From NCBI GenBank assembly GCA_965212195.1, contig CBDBUW010000010.1, positions 62,001 through 126,000 on the forward strand: DNA of 64,000 nucleotides. Direction: 5' to 3'. Shown here one piece after another: positions 45,482 through 54,844 of the stretch (position 1 is the stretch's first letter; the number at the start of each line of letters is the position of its first letter). The position numbers and the translations under genes were made by a program. The notes beneath the pieces are model-generated. The model ran no database searches, was not told where the DNA came from, and saw only the letters and a list, made by a program, of their open reading frames with translations. This DNA is from JAJCYK01 sp965212195 (GTDB taxonomy: Bacteria > Bacteroidota > Bacteroidia > Cytophagales > Cyclobacteriaceae).

Positions 45482-47092
45482 TTAGCTCACTCCTTGGTCG
45501 GGGTGATTTTTTCCTATTTGAACTGAAACGGCCTCTGCTTCATTATCACGACCCAATACTTGCAGCGCTTTCATCTTTCCTTTCAAAGCATTGGTGCGGT
45601 TTGGTGTTCGTTCCAATCCCCTGGAGAATTGTTCTAATGCTTCTTGTGGTCTGTCATTTTCCAATAACCAGTAGCCATATTGCTCAAAGCTTGGATAGGG
45701 AATATCCGGTGGGCCAAAACTATAACCGGTTGCAGCTTCCAGGGTGACAGCTTCATGGAGGTATTTCTCAGCAGCGGTGTTATCCTGCTGCAGTAGTGCC
45801 CGGTAAGCAGAGAGCTGGTGCAGCATAACCGTAGCCCTTTGAATATCCGTTCGATTGGGAGCATAACGGGTAATACCGGCACTGCAAAGGGTAATTCCCT
45901 CGGAGGTAACAACCAGCTCCGCCGCGGCAATCTCTTTGTTCAAGCTGTCCATATGAGCAGACAATGTTTGAAGATCCCCAGACCTGTAGGCCATACGGCC
46001 CTGGAAGAACCTGTGACCAGCTTGACTTGCAAGTGCCAGATCTTGATGATTAACCGGCAACAGCTGGACGTCTTCACTCCACTCACCTACATCGGTGAGA
46101 TAGGCATTCTGCATGGAGATCCAATAAGAGCGCGCCTGTCTGTTGGGATGGCTTTTGGTGAAGCCAACCATATCTTTTAACAAACGATGTGCATCGGCTT
46201 GCCGTTGCTGCTGTAGATAACCGTAATGCAGCCAAGAGTAACTATGATAACCACGGGCCGATCCGTCCAACCCTTTTCGTTCCAACCGGTTCAGACTGGC
46301 TTGATAACTGGCCTCATTGGAAGCTACCACATCCGACCATCTTCCCAAAGCCAAATAAATATGGGATGGCATGTGCAAAGCATGAGTAGCATCCGGTGCC
46401 ACTTGTGCATAAAGATCGGCGGCATCAATAGCCAACTCGGCGTATTGAGGGTCGTCATAGGCATGGATCATATAATGCAACGCACCCGGGTGTTGAGGAT
46501 TTTCCTTGAGGATACCAGCCACTACTTGTGCTGAACGATCAAATACTTCCGCGTCTCTACCTAGCGGTACCGACCACATTAATCCCAAGGCATAAAAGGC
46601 CGCTACTTCCTGATTACCGGGATATTTATCATATAGCTTGCCCATATGTTCTGCATAAGCCTGATTGCGTTCATTAAGCTCTCCCTCACCGTAAAGAAGC
46701 TCAATTCCCTGCCAAAAATCCTTTTCAAGATCGCTATCGGCCTTTTCCAGTCGCTGATTGCGGGTCGAACCTAGTCTGTTCATTACTTCTCTCCCGGCAT
46801 CTACATCTTGCAAACGCCAAAGGGCCTTATAATGGGTCATGGCCTCTCCCCAATAGGCCATCACTTCTTGATCATCGGCGGCCACAGCTTCTTTGAAAGC
46901 TTCTCGAGCGTCGTCGTACTCGAAACTATGCAGTAATAATAGCCCCTTTTCGAAACCCGGTTGAGCCTCTTTGGAAATGGAGAACTGGTGTTGTAATTCA
47001 CCTAAAGTAGTGGTTTCAGTATGCTGTGAGTTTTGACAACTGCAAACACCCGCCAGCAAGCTCAAAATGATTAAGGTTCTCATGGTTGTCAT
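45482..47092 (-). CDS. TPR-repeat exported protein
   Basis: 536 residues, signal with LLAGVCSC (possible lipobox Cys). Multiple TPR-like helical pairs: GLLLLHSFEYDDAREAFKEAVAADD, FYALGLMWSVPLGRDAEVF, MIHAYDDPQYAELAIDAADLYAQV, and near the C-terminus YGYWLLENDRPQEALEQFSRGLERTP. A LHMPSHIYLALGRWSD segment is typical of a TPR family found widely in Bacteroidota and proteobacteria without known function. 28 bp upstream of the amidohydrolase gene, so probably the same transcript. Confidence 0.85.
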   Translation of the reverse strand: MTTMRTLIILSLLAGVCSCQNSQHTETTTLGELQHQFSISKEAQPGFEKGLLLLHSFEYDDAREAFKEAVAADDQEVMAYWGEAMTHYKALWRLQDVDAGREVMNRLGSTRNQRLEKADSDLEKDFWQGIELLYGEGELNERNQAYAEHMGKLYDKYPGNQEVAAFYALGLMWSVPLGRDAEVFDRSAQVVAGILKENPQHPGALHYMIHAYDDPQYAELAIDAADLYAQVAPDATHALHMPSHIYLALGRWSDVVASNEASYQASLNRLERKGLDGSARGYHSYSWLHYGYLQQQRQADAHRLLKDMVGFTKSHPNRQARSYWISMQNAYLTDVGEWSEDVQLLPVNHQDLALASQAGHRFFQGRMAYRSGDLQTLSAHMDSLNKEIAAAELVVTSEGITLCSAGITRYAPNRTDIQRATVMLHQLSAYRALLQQDNTAAEKYLHEAVTLEAATGYSFGPPDIPYPSFEQYGYWLLENDRPQEALEQFSRGLERTPNRTNALKGKMKALQVLGRDNEAEAVSVQIGKNHPDQGVS

Positions 47093-47150
47093 ATTTGATT
47101 ACCAACAAGTTACAAAATATAGAAATACACCGAAAAAAATTCTCTACCCT

Positions 47151-48071
47151 TTAAGATCTATGCAGCAATTCTTCTATCTCGTCCCGGGTAGGAACGGAGA
47201 TCTGTGCACCTAAGCGAGTTACTGCTATGGCCGCGGCGGCACTGGCAAACCTAACCGCCTCTACCAGAGGTTGGCCTTCAACCAATGCTGTAGCCAGACT
47301 TCCACAGTAAACATCCCCGGCCGCGGTAGTATCTACTGCTTTCACTTTGAAGGCTGGGACCAGTTCCCGGATCTCATCTTTGATCACATAGGAACCATTC
47401 ACCCCCAGGCTTATGATCACTCCACCCTTTACCATACCAGCCAACTCTTCAGCTGCAGACTTGATCTGATCAAAAGAATCTACTGGTTTGGCTAGTAGTG
47501 AGGAAGCCTCAGTTTGGTTCACTACCAGATAAGCCAGATCTTCAACATATTCCTTTTCCAATGGCTGCGCCGGTGCCAGATTTAACATTATAGTTTTCTC
47601 TTCTATCTTGCCCCAATTAAGAAGGTACCGCAGCATATTGGGATGCAATTCGCCCTGTAACAAAACAATACGGGCTTCCTTCAACATTAATTGAGCCTTT
47701 TTGATATGTCTTTCAGTAAGCTGGTAGTTGGCTCCTGGCGCCACCGAGATACAGTTCTCTCCCTCTTGATCCACCAAAATTATGGCTACCCCGGTAGAGA
47801 CACCACTTTCCTGGAATACATTCATGGTATCTATGTCATCCTCTTCGAATCGCTCCATAAAGCTTTCAGCAAACTGGTCGTTCCCCAGACAACTGACAAA
47901 AGAAACCTCTCCACCAGCACGTGCGGCGGCCACCGCCTGATTGGCGCCTTTACCCCCAAAAGTTTGGGTAAATTCACCTCCGCTAATCGTTTCCCCTGGT
48001 ATGGGAAACCGGGGGACTTGCATGATCAAATCAATATTGGAACTGCCTATAACAGCGATACGTTCACTCAT
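47151..48071 (-). CDS. rbsK: Ribokinase
   Basis: 306 residues of the PfkB/ribokinase family. N-terminal signature GGKGANQAVAAARAGGEVSFV, ATP-side motif DTTAAGDVYCGSLATALVEG with the catalytic Asp, and VAIILVDQEGENCISVAPGAN for substrate. Phosphorylates D-ribose to ribose-5-phosphate with ATP. Its 5' end overlaps the sugar transporter gene by 4 bp, which supports a sugar substrate imported by that permease. Confidence 0.92.
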   Translation of the reverse strand: MSERIAVIGSSNIDLIMQVPRFPIPGETISGGEFTQTFGGKGANQAVAAARAGGEVSFVSCLGNDQFAESFMERFEEDDIDTMNVFQESGVSTGVAIILVDQEGENCISVAPGANYQLTERHIKKAQLMLKEARIVLLQGELHPNMLRYLLNWGKIEEKTIMLNLAPAQPLEKEYVEDLAYLVVNQTEASSLLAKPVDSFDQIKSAAEELAGMVKGGVIISLGVNGSYVIKDEIRELVPAFKVKAVDTTAAGDVYCGSLATALVEGQPLVEAVRFASAAAAIAVTRLGAQISVPTRDEIEELLHRS

Positions 48072-49066
48072 CTCGCTAAGATTATTAAAGTGAGCCCTAA
48101 AGCAAAAAATACAAACATGGCCATGATCAAGCGGTTAGTCCCTGCAGGTGCTTGTTTAAACTCTTTCCAGATAAACACGCCCCACAAAGCCGCTACCAAG
48201 GTGGCCCCTTGCGATAATCCATAGGAAATGGCAGGACTGGCCACATCCGAGGACAAAATGCTCAAGGACATGCCCAAACACCAAATTACCCCTCCCAGTA
48301 TGCCAATGGCATGCAAGCGAAGATCTCCATCCTTAAAGTACTGGGCATAACTGACAGCGCTACCGCTTATCGGCTTATACATAAAAACAGTATTCCATAA
48401 AAAATTGGAAATAAAGACCCCTATTGAAAAGACGAAAACAGCACTATAGGGAGTCAACATGCCAACTTGAGGATTTACAAAATCTCCGGTTAATGAGTCT
48501 GCCACAAATCTATAGAAAAAGCTCATGATTATACCCGCCAAAATAGATATAAAGATTCCTTTATTGGATGAGGTGTTTTTAGCAGTACTCATCCTTTTGT
48601 AGGCCAGAGCGTTAAGTATTATGGCCAGGGCAACTAAAGCCACTCCTCCGAACAGTAGATAGGGATTACCCGTGGTTTCCCCCAGATAATTTATGATCAC
48701 TCCCAATACCAATGCCAGCCCTATGGCTATGGGAAAGGCAATGGCCATCCCCGCCAAATCGATGGCAGCCACTACCAACAGGTTGGCGATGTTGAAAATA
48801 ACTCCCCCCAGAAAAGCTGACCCTAAAGCAGCAAATGAAGCCTGTTGAAGATCCTCTATAAATCCCCTACCCAATGATCCCCAACTTCCCAATGTAAGCC
48901 CCAAAATTAAACTCAAAAGGACCAGTCCTAAGGCATAGTCCCAATAAAACAACTGGAATTCCCATTTTTTAGACGCCATCTTTTGAGTATTGGCCCAGGA
49001 ACCCCAGCAGAGCATAGAAATCACCAAAAGAACAATGGCTATGGGGTAAGAGTTGACGACGATCAT
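48068..49066 (-). CDS. GRP/RhaT-type sugar permease
   Basis: 332 residues with ten predicted membrane helices, opening IAIVLLVISMLCWGSWANTQK, the W-G-S-W-x-N-x-x-K pattern of glucose/ribose porters of the drug/metabolite superfamily. Further motifs: GGVIFNIANLLVVAAIDLAG and LSQGATLVAALWGVFIWKEF near the end. Uptake by proton or sodium coupling is usual; specificity probably ribose since ribokinase is coupled downstream. First gene of the pair. Confidence 0.88.
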   Translation of the reverse strand: MIVVNSYPIAIVLLVISMLCWGSWANTQKMASKKWEFQLFYWDYALGLVLLSLILGLTLGSWGSLGRGFIEDLQQASFAALGSAFLGGVIFNIANLLVVAAIDLAGMAIAFPIAIGLALVLGVIINYLGETTGNPYLLFGGVALVALAIILNALAYKRMSTAKNTSSNKGIFISILAGIIMSFFYRFVADSLTGDFVNPQVGMLTPYSAVFVFSIGVFISNFLWNTVFMYKPISGSAVSYAQYFKDGDLRLHAIGILGGVIWCLGMSLSILSSDVASPAISYGLSQGATLVAALWGVFIWKEFKQAPAGTNRLIMAMFVFFALGLTLIILAR

Positions 49067-49222
49067 AGGCTAAAATGAAAACGAGTGTTTTTTAATATAG
49101 CTAATAAATATGGGAATATCTTTCAACGGTAAAAAGCACTAATATCCAGATAAATTACCAGTTGCCCATGACCAATAACCATTGGTAAAAAATTACTTTC
49201 GGAAAGGCTTCAAAAGCTATGA

Positions 49223-49253
49223 TTTGTTGGCATAACCCTGTAAATTAATAGAG
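49223..49253 (+). promoter_or_regulatory. Possible promoter of the second IorAB operon
   Basis: TTTG (49223-49226), 19-bp spacer, TAATAGAG (49246-49253), 19 bp before ATG at 49273. The -7 element keeps only TA of the consensus, but it has the same spacing and nearly the same sequence as the one at 24034. Confidence 0.3.
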
Positions 49254-49272
49254 TATTTAAATCAATAAAATC

Positions 49273-49731
49273 ATGGCTACTTATACCTTAAACATTAATG
49301 GCGCAAAAAGAACGGTGGACGTGGATGACGACACTCCATTGTTATGGGTATTGCGTGACGAATTGGCCCTGGTGGGCACCAAGTTCGGTTGTGGTGTGGC
49401 ACAATGCGGAGCCTGCACCGTACATGTAGACGGTGTCGCAACCAGATCATGCTCCCTGTCGGTATCCAATGTAGGCGACAAACCCGTTACCACCATTGAG
49501 GGACTCTCAGAAAATGGTGATCATCCCGTTCAGCAGGCCTGGATCGATCATGATGTGCCACAATGCGGCTACTGCCAGGCAGGGCAGATTATGAATGCAG
49601 CAGCTCTACTGGAGCAAAATAGTAATCCCAGTGACCAGGAAATTGCAGATGCCATGGACGGCAATATTTGTCGTTGCGGCACTTATCTACGCATTAAAGG
49701 CGCAATCAAAACCGCTGCTTCCAATATGTAA
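49273..49731 (+). CDS. 2Fe-2S small subunit (IorA-like), copy 2
   Basis: 152 residues with both cluster motifs: CGVAQCGACTVHVDGVATRSC near 41-61 and CGYCQAGQIMNAA...CRCGTYLRIKG near 101-138. Same family as the 38235-38723 gene, but less than identical, and here in front of its large subunit on the plus strand. Electron transfer from the Mo site to a cytochrome is the family role. Stop is 31 bp before the large subunit start at 49763. Confidence 0.93.
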   Translation: MATYTLNINGAKRTVDVDDDTPLLWVLRDELALVGTKFGCGVAQCGACTVHVDGVATRSCSLSVSNVGDKPVTTIEGLSENGDHPVQQAWIDHDVPQCGYCQAGQIMNAAALLEQNSNPSDQEIADAMDGNICRCGTYLRIKGAIKTAASNM

Positions 49732-49762
49732 TTCCGCTAAACAATCCATTAAAGAAACCATC

Positions 49763-51958
49763 ATGACCTTAGTAAAAACAACCTATAACAGAAGATCTTT
49801 CCTAAAAGCTTCAGCTCTTTCCAGTGGCGGATTTGTGTTAGGATTCAGCTGGATGGCCTCCTGCAAGCCTACACCGGAAGAAATTGCAAGTATGCCCAAG
49901 GACTGGTTTGATATCAATGCCTTCCTGAAAGTGGCCGACAATGGGATGGTAACCATTATGTCTCCCAACCCTGAAATCGGTCAAAATGTAAAGACCGCCA
50001 TGCCTATGATTATAGCTGAGGAGCTGGATGTAGATTGGGATGACGTCACTGTAGAGCAGGCGGGATTTGATATTAGCAAATATACCCGCCAGCTAGCTGG
50101 TGGAAGTCAATCCATCCGCCAAGGATGGGAAAGCCTCAGGATAGCTGGAGCCACCGCCCGCAGAATGCTTATGCAAGCTGCTGCTGAACAATGGCAGGTA
50201 CCTGTCACGGAAATTACCACCGAGGCCGGGACCTTGAAACACGGGGATAAAACCCTTAGTTATGGTGAAGTAGCCAATGCTGCGGCCACGGTAGAAGTGC
50301 CCAAAGAAATTGAATTGAAGGACCCCAAAGACTTCAACATCATCGGAAGTACTCGTAAGAACGTGGACGGACCTGATATTGTAAAGGGTTCACCGCTTTT
50401 CGGCTTGGATGTACAACGAGAGGGTATGTTGATTGCCATGATCGAACATCCCCCAGCTTTCGGTATGAAATTACAGTCCGTAAATGCGGATGCTGCCAAG
50501 TCAATGCCAGGCATCGTGGATGTTATCACCATTAATACCGCCGTTCCTGAAGGTTCAGAAGCACAGTGGTCGGATGTAAATGCCTTTAACGATCTGGTAG
50601 CAGTGGTAGGTAAATCCACCTGGCAAGTAATGAAAGCCAAGAAAGCCCTGGAAGTAACCTGGGAAAACGTAAGTCCCCTGGAAAGCTCAGAAGATCATGA
50701 ACAGGGTTTGAAGGATCTGGTGGAAAAAGGTGAGGCAGAGGTGGCACGCCGTGACGGAGATCCGGAAACTGCTTTTAAAAAGGCTGCTACCATCATAGAA
50801 CGTACTTATAGCGCTCCTTATCTGGCTCACAATCCTATGGAACCCATGAACTTCTTTGCGGATGTGAAGGCGGATCGGGCAGAACTTGTGGGACCTATCC
50901 AGACTCCAGAGTACATGAGCAAAACAGCAGCTGTGGTATTGGGCTTGCCGGAAGAAAAGGTATCTATAATGATGACCCGCATGGGTGGCGGTTTCGGCCG
51001 ACGACTATATGGTCATTTCGGTATTGAGGCTGCGGTTATCAGTCAAAAAGTAGGCGCTCCGGTGAAGTTGGTTTATAGCAGGGAAGACGATATGACGCAA
51101 GGGACTTACAGGCCTGCGTATCGGGTTATCTATCGTGCGGCTTTGGATGAGAATAATAATCTCACCGCGTTCCATGTGAGAGGCGCCGGCAGTCATGGCA
51201 GCCCCATTTTCGAGAATCGTTTTCCTGCAGGTACTGTGGATAATTATTTAGCAGAGAAACTTACCCTGGAATCCAATATTACTACAGGTGCCTGGAGAGC
51301 GCCCCGTTCCAATTTTATTGCAGGAGCAGAACAGTCCTTCCTGGATGAGGTAGCGGAAGCTGCCGGCAAAGACCCTATTGAATTTCGTTTGACCCTCTTT
51401 GAGAGAGCCATTAAGGACCCCGTAGGAGAAAACAACGACTATGAGGCCGAGCGCTATGCCGGAGTATTAAAACTGGTTAGGGAAAAATCTGGTTGGGGAC
51501 AAGAAACCCCCGGAACCTATCGCGGAGTCTCCGCTTATTACTGTCATAATTCTTATGTAGCCCAGGTTTTGGATCTGGTTATGGAAAACAACCAGCCCAA
51601 AGTTAAAAAGATCACCTGCGCCGTAGATTGCGGTATTGTGGTCAATCCCGGTAGTGCAATGAATCAAGTGGAAGGCGGCATGGTCGATGGTATCGGCCAT
51701 GCAATGTACAGTGCCTTGACTTTTAAGAATGGGCAACCGGAACAAAACAATTTCCATCAATATCGCCTGATCAGGCACAAAGAGGCACCCCTGGAGGTTG
51801 AAACCCACTTTGTGGACAATGGCATCGACCCCACGGGTTTGGGTGAGCCTTCGCTTCCACCTATTTCAGGGGCTTTAGCCAATGCCATCGCCAAAGCAAC
51901 CAATGAAAGGTTGTATCATCAGCCCTATGCGGGTGGTGAGTCTTTAGGACTGGGATAA
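49763..51958 (+). CDS. Molybdenum hydroxylase large subunit (IorB-like), copy 2
   Basis: 731 residues from MTLVKTTYNRRSFLKAS, a clear Tat signal; the frame is open 56 codons further back inside the small-subunit gene, but that part is a shadow of it. Mo-cofactor motifs: LKVADNGMVTIMSPNPEIGQ, MTRMGGGFGRRLYGHFGIEA, TGAWRAPRSNFIAGAEQSFLDE and TGLGEPSLPPISGALANAI with the catalytic Glu. Same family as the 36022 gene but clearly diverged; the two copies are likely to have different substrates. Followed after 1 bp by a DinB-like gene. Confidence 0.92.
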   Translation: MTLVKTTYNRRSFLKASALSSGGFVLGFSWMASCKPTPEEIASMPKDWFDINAFLKVADNGMVTIMSPNPEIGQNVKTAMPMIIAEELDVDWDDVTVEQAGFDISKYTRQLAGGSQSIRQGWESLRIAGATARRMLMQAAAEQWQVPVTEITTEAGTLKHGDKTLSYGEVANAAATVEVPKEIELKDPKDFNIIGSTRKNVDGPDIVKGSPLFGLDVQREGMLIAMIEHPPAFGMKLQSVNADAAKSMPGIVDVITINTAVPEGSEAQWSDVNAFNDLVAVVGKSTWQVMKAKKALEVTWENVSPLESSEDHEQGLKDLVEKGEAEVARRDGDPETAFKKAATIIERTYSAPYLAHNPMEPMNFFADVKADRAELVGPIQTPEYMSKTAAVVLGLPEEKVSIMMTRMGGGFGRRLYGHFGIEAAVISQKVGAPVKLVYSREDDMTQGTYRPAYRVIYRAALDENNNLTAFHVRGAGSHGSPIFENRFPAGTVDNYLAEKLTLESNITTGAWRAPRSNFIAGAEQSFLDEVAEAAGKDPIEFRLTLFERAIKDPVGENNDYEAERYAGVLKLVREKSGWGQETPGTYRGVSAYYCHNSYVAQVLDLVMENNQPKVKKITCAVDCGIVVNPGSAMNQVEGGMVDGIGHAMYSALTFKNGQPEQNNFHQYRLIRHKEAPLEVETHFVDNGIDPTGLGEPSLPPISGALANAIAKATNERLYHQPYAGGESLGLG

Positions 51959-51959
51959 C

Positions 51960-52463
51960 ATGACGGAATTTAAAAGTTCCGTTAATTACCAGGAACGCAT
52001 TGACCAGTTAGTTGGTGACAGTAATCCACAGGATATATTGTCATCAACGCTGGTACAATTCAATCAACTATTAGCAGGACTGTCCGAAGAAAAGGCCAGT
52101 GCGGCTGCTGTTGGAAGCTGGTCGATCAATGATGTTTTGCAGCATCTGGTAGATGCCGAATTGGTAAATGGCTACCGGCTAAGAATGGCCCTTTCAAGCT
52201 ATCGTCCTCAATTACCGGGGTTTAACCAGGATTACTGGGTGCAACGCTTCAATACCGATCGCACATTATCTCAAATATTGGCTGATTGGGAGATGCTGCG
52301 GGCTTACAACCTCAGACTAATCCGGTCCATTAACCAGGATGAACTTCAAAACGAGTACCTCCATGAGGAACGTGGTGTTGAAACCGTTTATGACCTGCTG
52401 CGACTGATAGCCGGTCATGATCTTATCCACTTGCAACAGGTACAAAAATTACTGAATAGTTAG
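51960..52463 (+). CDS. DinB-like four-helix protein
   Basis: 167 residues, no signal. Segments SWSINDVLQHLVDAE and LLRLIAGHDLIHLQQVQKLL give the DinB-superfamily pair of His (first near residue 63, last at ~157) that bind a metal in this fold. Members act in detoxification or thiol transfer (bacillithiol, mycothiol) or are unknown. It starts one base after the IorB stop (TAAcATG), so it is in that operon. Role there not known. Confidence 0.8.
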   Translation: MTEFKSSVNYQERIDQLVGDSNPQDILSSTLVQFNQLLAGLSEEKASAAAVGSWSINDVLQHLVDAELVNGYRLRMALSSYRPQLPGFNQDYWVQRFNTDRTLSQILADWEMLRAYNLRLIRSINQDELQNEYLHEERGVETVYDLLRLIAGHDLIHLQQVQKLLNS

Positions 52464-52474
52464 CTGTAGCTAAC
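52459..52474. terminator. Short palindrome across two convergent stops
   Basis: GTTAGCT-GT-AGCTAAC, 7-bp perfect stem, spanning the stop codons of the DinB-like gene and of the PQQ dehydrogenase gene. No U-run, so weak as a terminator. Confidence 0.35.
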
Positions 52475-54593
52475 CATCGGATTTATGAGCTATTGATGTT
52501 TGCAAGGCCTTGGCTTTTGCAAAGATGTACTGTTGGATGAGTTCCACCTCTTCCGCAGTCAGTTTGTTTCCTAAGTTGGGCATTCCCACTGATTCCAGCA
52601 TCCCTTCACGTACGATTTTCTGAATGTTTTGGTGCATCGCTTTACTGGAGTAAGCCAGATCCGGAATGTTTCCGCCACCCTCACCCGCGTCACCATGGCA
52701 AACAGCACAATTATTGCCCATAAGTGCAGCTCCCTGGGCTATTTGTTGCTCAGTGGCCGTTACTTCGCCTTCAATTAGTACTTTAGGTGCCGGCGAACTT
52801 AACACAGGAGCTGGTTGATTCTCTCCCAGAGCAAAAGTATAGATCCGTCCAGGATAAACATGTTCGGTATTTTTATTACTGGTTCCCCAGGCGCCTCCCC
52901 ACCCAACCGCTACCGTCAAATACTGTTTACCGTCCACCAAATAAGTAATCGGTGGAGCAATTACCCCAGACCCCACGGAAGTTTGCCACAGCTTTTCTCC
53001 GGTGTCGGCCTTATAGGCCACTAGTTGACCCTCCGCAGTACCTTGAAACACCAAGTCGCCGGCAGTGGCCAAGACTCCTGCATTCCAGGGCGTTTGATGG
53101 TCAACCCTCCAGACTACTTTCTTTTGTATTGGATCCCAGGCAATTAGCATGCCTTGTGGTGAGCTCCCTGGACCAGCAGAATCAGCCTGAAGGGGTTTGG
53201 AAGGATCATAGCCGGTTCCTATATTCCATCCCAGATTAGCTGCAAAGCCCTTTTTTTGATACTCCCATTGAGGATCATTACCGTAGACCGCCGCATTTTC
53301 CCTGGAAGGGATATACACCAAGCTGGTCTGTGGATTGAAAGCCATGGGCTGCCAATTGTGGCCTCCGAAATAATTGGGACTAATGGATACATTAGCCTGT
53401 TGATAGCGGCTAAACTCATTTTCGATAGGACGCCCGGTTTGCAGGTCCACACTTTTGGCCCAGTTCACATAGGTATAGGGGTCCGCTGAAAGCAATTCTC
53501 CACTTGCTCGGTCTATAACATAAAAGAAGCCGTTCTTGGGAGCCTGCATCAGCACCTTCCTGGTGACGCCTTCAATTTCCAGGTCGGCCAGCATAATATG
53601 CTGAGTAGCAGTATAGTCCCAAGTGTCACCTGGAGTGGTTTGGTAATACCAGGCCAAACTCCCGTCATCGACATTCAAAGCCACAATGGATGACAGGTAA
53701 AGGTTGTCTCCACCATCTGGGCTTCTATAAATACGGTTCCAGGGAGATCCGTTTCCGGTTCCCACATACAAAAGATCCAACTCCGGATCATAAGCCATAG
53801 CATCCCAAGCGGTACCACCACCACCGTATTTCCACCACTCACCAGTCCAGGTTTTGGCGGCCTCCTCCATGGCGGGCGATTCAAAAGGCTGGGCAGGGTC
53901 TCCGGGTACCGTGTAAAATCGCCAGTCCATTTCTCCGTTTTCTGTATCATAGGCCGATACATAGCCCCGCACACCGTATTCAGCTCCGCCATTACCAATT
54001 ATCACCTTGCCCTTTACAATCCTGGGGGCTCCGGTAATGGTGTAATACTTGGTAGTGTCCACAGTTTGCACCTCCCATGCTAATTCGCCGGTAGCAGCAT
54101 CCAGTTTGATCAGACGTCCATCCAAAGTTCCGGAGTAAACATGCCCCCGATACAAAGCCACTCCCCTGTTTACCACATCGCAGCAGGCTTTGGCCCCGTA
54201 ATAGCCTGGTACCTGGGGGTCGTAGCTCCAAAGCAACTCACCTTTTCGGGCATCCACCGCATATACTTTACTCCAAGGACCTGAGAGGTACATGATCCCG
54301 TCAATCACTAAAGGCGTAGCCTCAACCCCTCTTTTAGTGCCCAGCTCTAGGCTCCAGGCTAGTCCTAAGCTATCGATATTCTGATCATTGATCTCTTTTA
54401 AACTGCTGAAACGATCTTCCTGGTAGTTGAGACCGTGAGTCAGCCAGTTGCCAGACCCAGCAGGTGCCAGTTCCAGCATTTGATCATCGATTTTGGAGGT
54501 AAGGGACTGGATGTACTCAAAAGAGCCGGGTTCAGGAGCCTTGCTGCAGGCCAAAGCTAAACTAAGCAGAATGGAGATCTTGCTGATTTTCAT
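52470..54593 (-). CDS. PQQ-dependent alcohol dehydrogenase with fused cytochrome c (quinohaemoprotein)
   Basis: 707 residues. Lipobox LALACSK, so lipid-anchored, unusual as most are soluble. Eight-bladed propeller with blade motifs (TPLVIDGIMYLSG, ATGELAWEVQT, VGTGNGSPWN), the adjacent Cys-Cys of the PQQ ring motif in GAKACCDVVNRGV near 115, and TTPGDTWDYTATQ with the catalytic Asp. C-terminal ~90 residues: NNCAVCHGDAGEGGG (CxxCH haem) and VGMPNLGNKL with the Met ligand. Oxidises alcohols in the periplasm and passes electrons to the haem. PQQ biosynthesis genes are not in the window. Confidence 0.93.
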   Translation of the reverse strand: MKISKISILLSLALACSKAPEPGSFEYIQSLTSKIDDQMLELAPAGSGNWLTHGLNYQEDRFSSLKEINDQNIDSLGLAWSLELGTKRGVEATPLVIDGIMYLSGPWSKVYAVDARKGELLWSYDPQVPGYYGAKACCDVVNRGVALYRGHVYSGTLDGRLIKLDAATGELAWEVQTVDTTKYYTITGAPRIVKGKVIIGNGGAEYGVRGYVSAYDTENGEMDWRFYTVPGDPAQPFESPAMEEAAKTWTGEWWKYGGGGTAWDAMAYDPELDLLYVGTGNGSPWNRIYRSPDGGDNLYLSSIVALNVDDGSLAWYYQTTPGDTWDYTATQHIMLADLEIEGVTRKVLMQAPKNGFFYVIDRASGELLSADPYTYVNWAKSVDLQTGRPIENEFSRYQQANVSISPNYFGGHNWQPMAFNPQTSLVYIPSRENAAVYGNDPQWEYQKKGFAANLGWNIGTGYDPSKPLQADSAGPGSSPQGMLIAWDPIQKKVVWRVDHQTPWNAGVLATAGDLVFQGTAEGQLVAYKADTGEKLWQTSVGSGVIAPPITYLVDGKQYLTVAVGWGGAWGTSNKNTEHVYPGRIYTFALGENQPAPVLSSPAPKVLIEGEVTATEQQIAQGAALMGNNCAVCHGDAGEGGGNIPDLAYSSKAMHQNIQKIVREGMLESVGMPNLGNKLTAEEVELIQQYIFAKAKALQTSIAHKSDG

Positions 54594-54844
54594 GTTCTTA
54601 GGATTTGAAAATAAGTTAAGGAAAAATCCGTAAAGCCTGGAGCCGGTTCGCTAAAACTTCGAAACCAGTAATTATGTCAGCTGGAGGACGCTTTTTTGAG
54701 AAGACCTATTGCCGTGCGTGTACTTGTGGTATCACTTCGACGAAAAGGCCATGGCCTGAACCCGCCGGGCTTTGTGAAGCGTCGCAAGTGGTCCTTCGGG
54801 GTGGGTTAATTATGTAATCAACATTTGATAGCGGTGGGGATGAG

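Noticed and set aside
49595..49762. Upstream extension of the second IorB frame
   Set aside because: It overlaps the small-subunit gene in another frame; the Tat signal and family alignment begin at 49763.
54594..54844. Gene-free gap between the PQQ dehydrogenase and PIG-L genes
   Set aside because: Inspected for remnants and hairpins; I see no gene, repeat or clear terminator in it.
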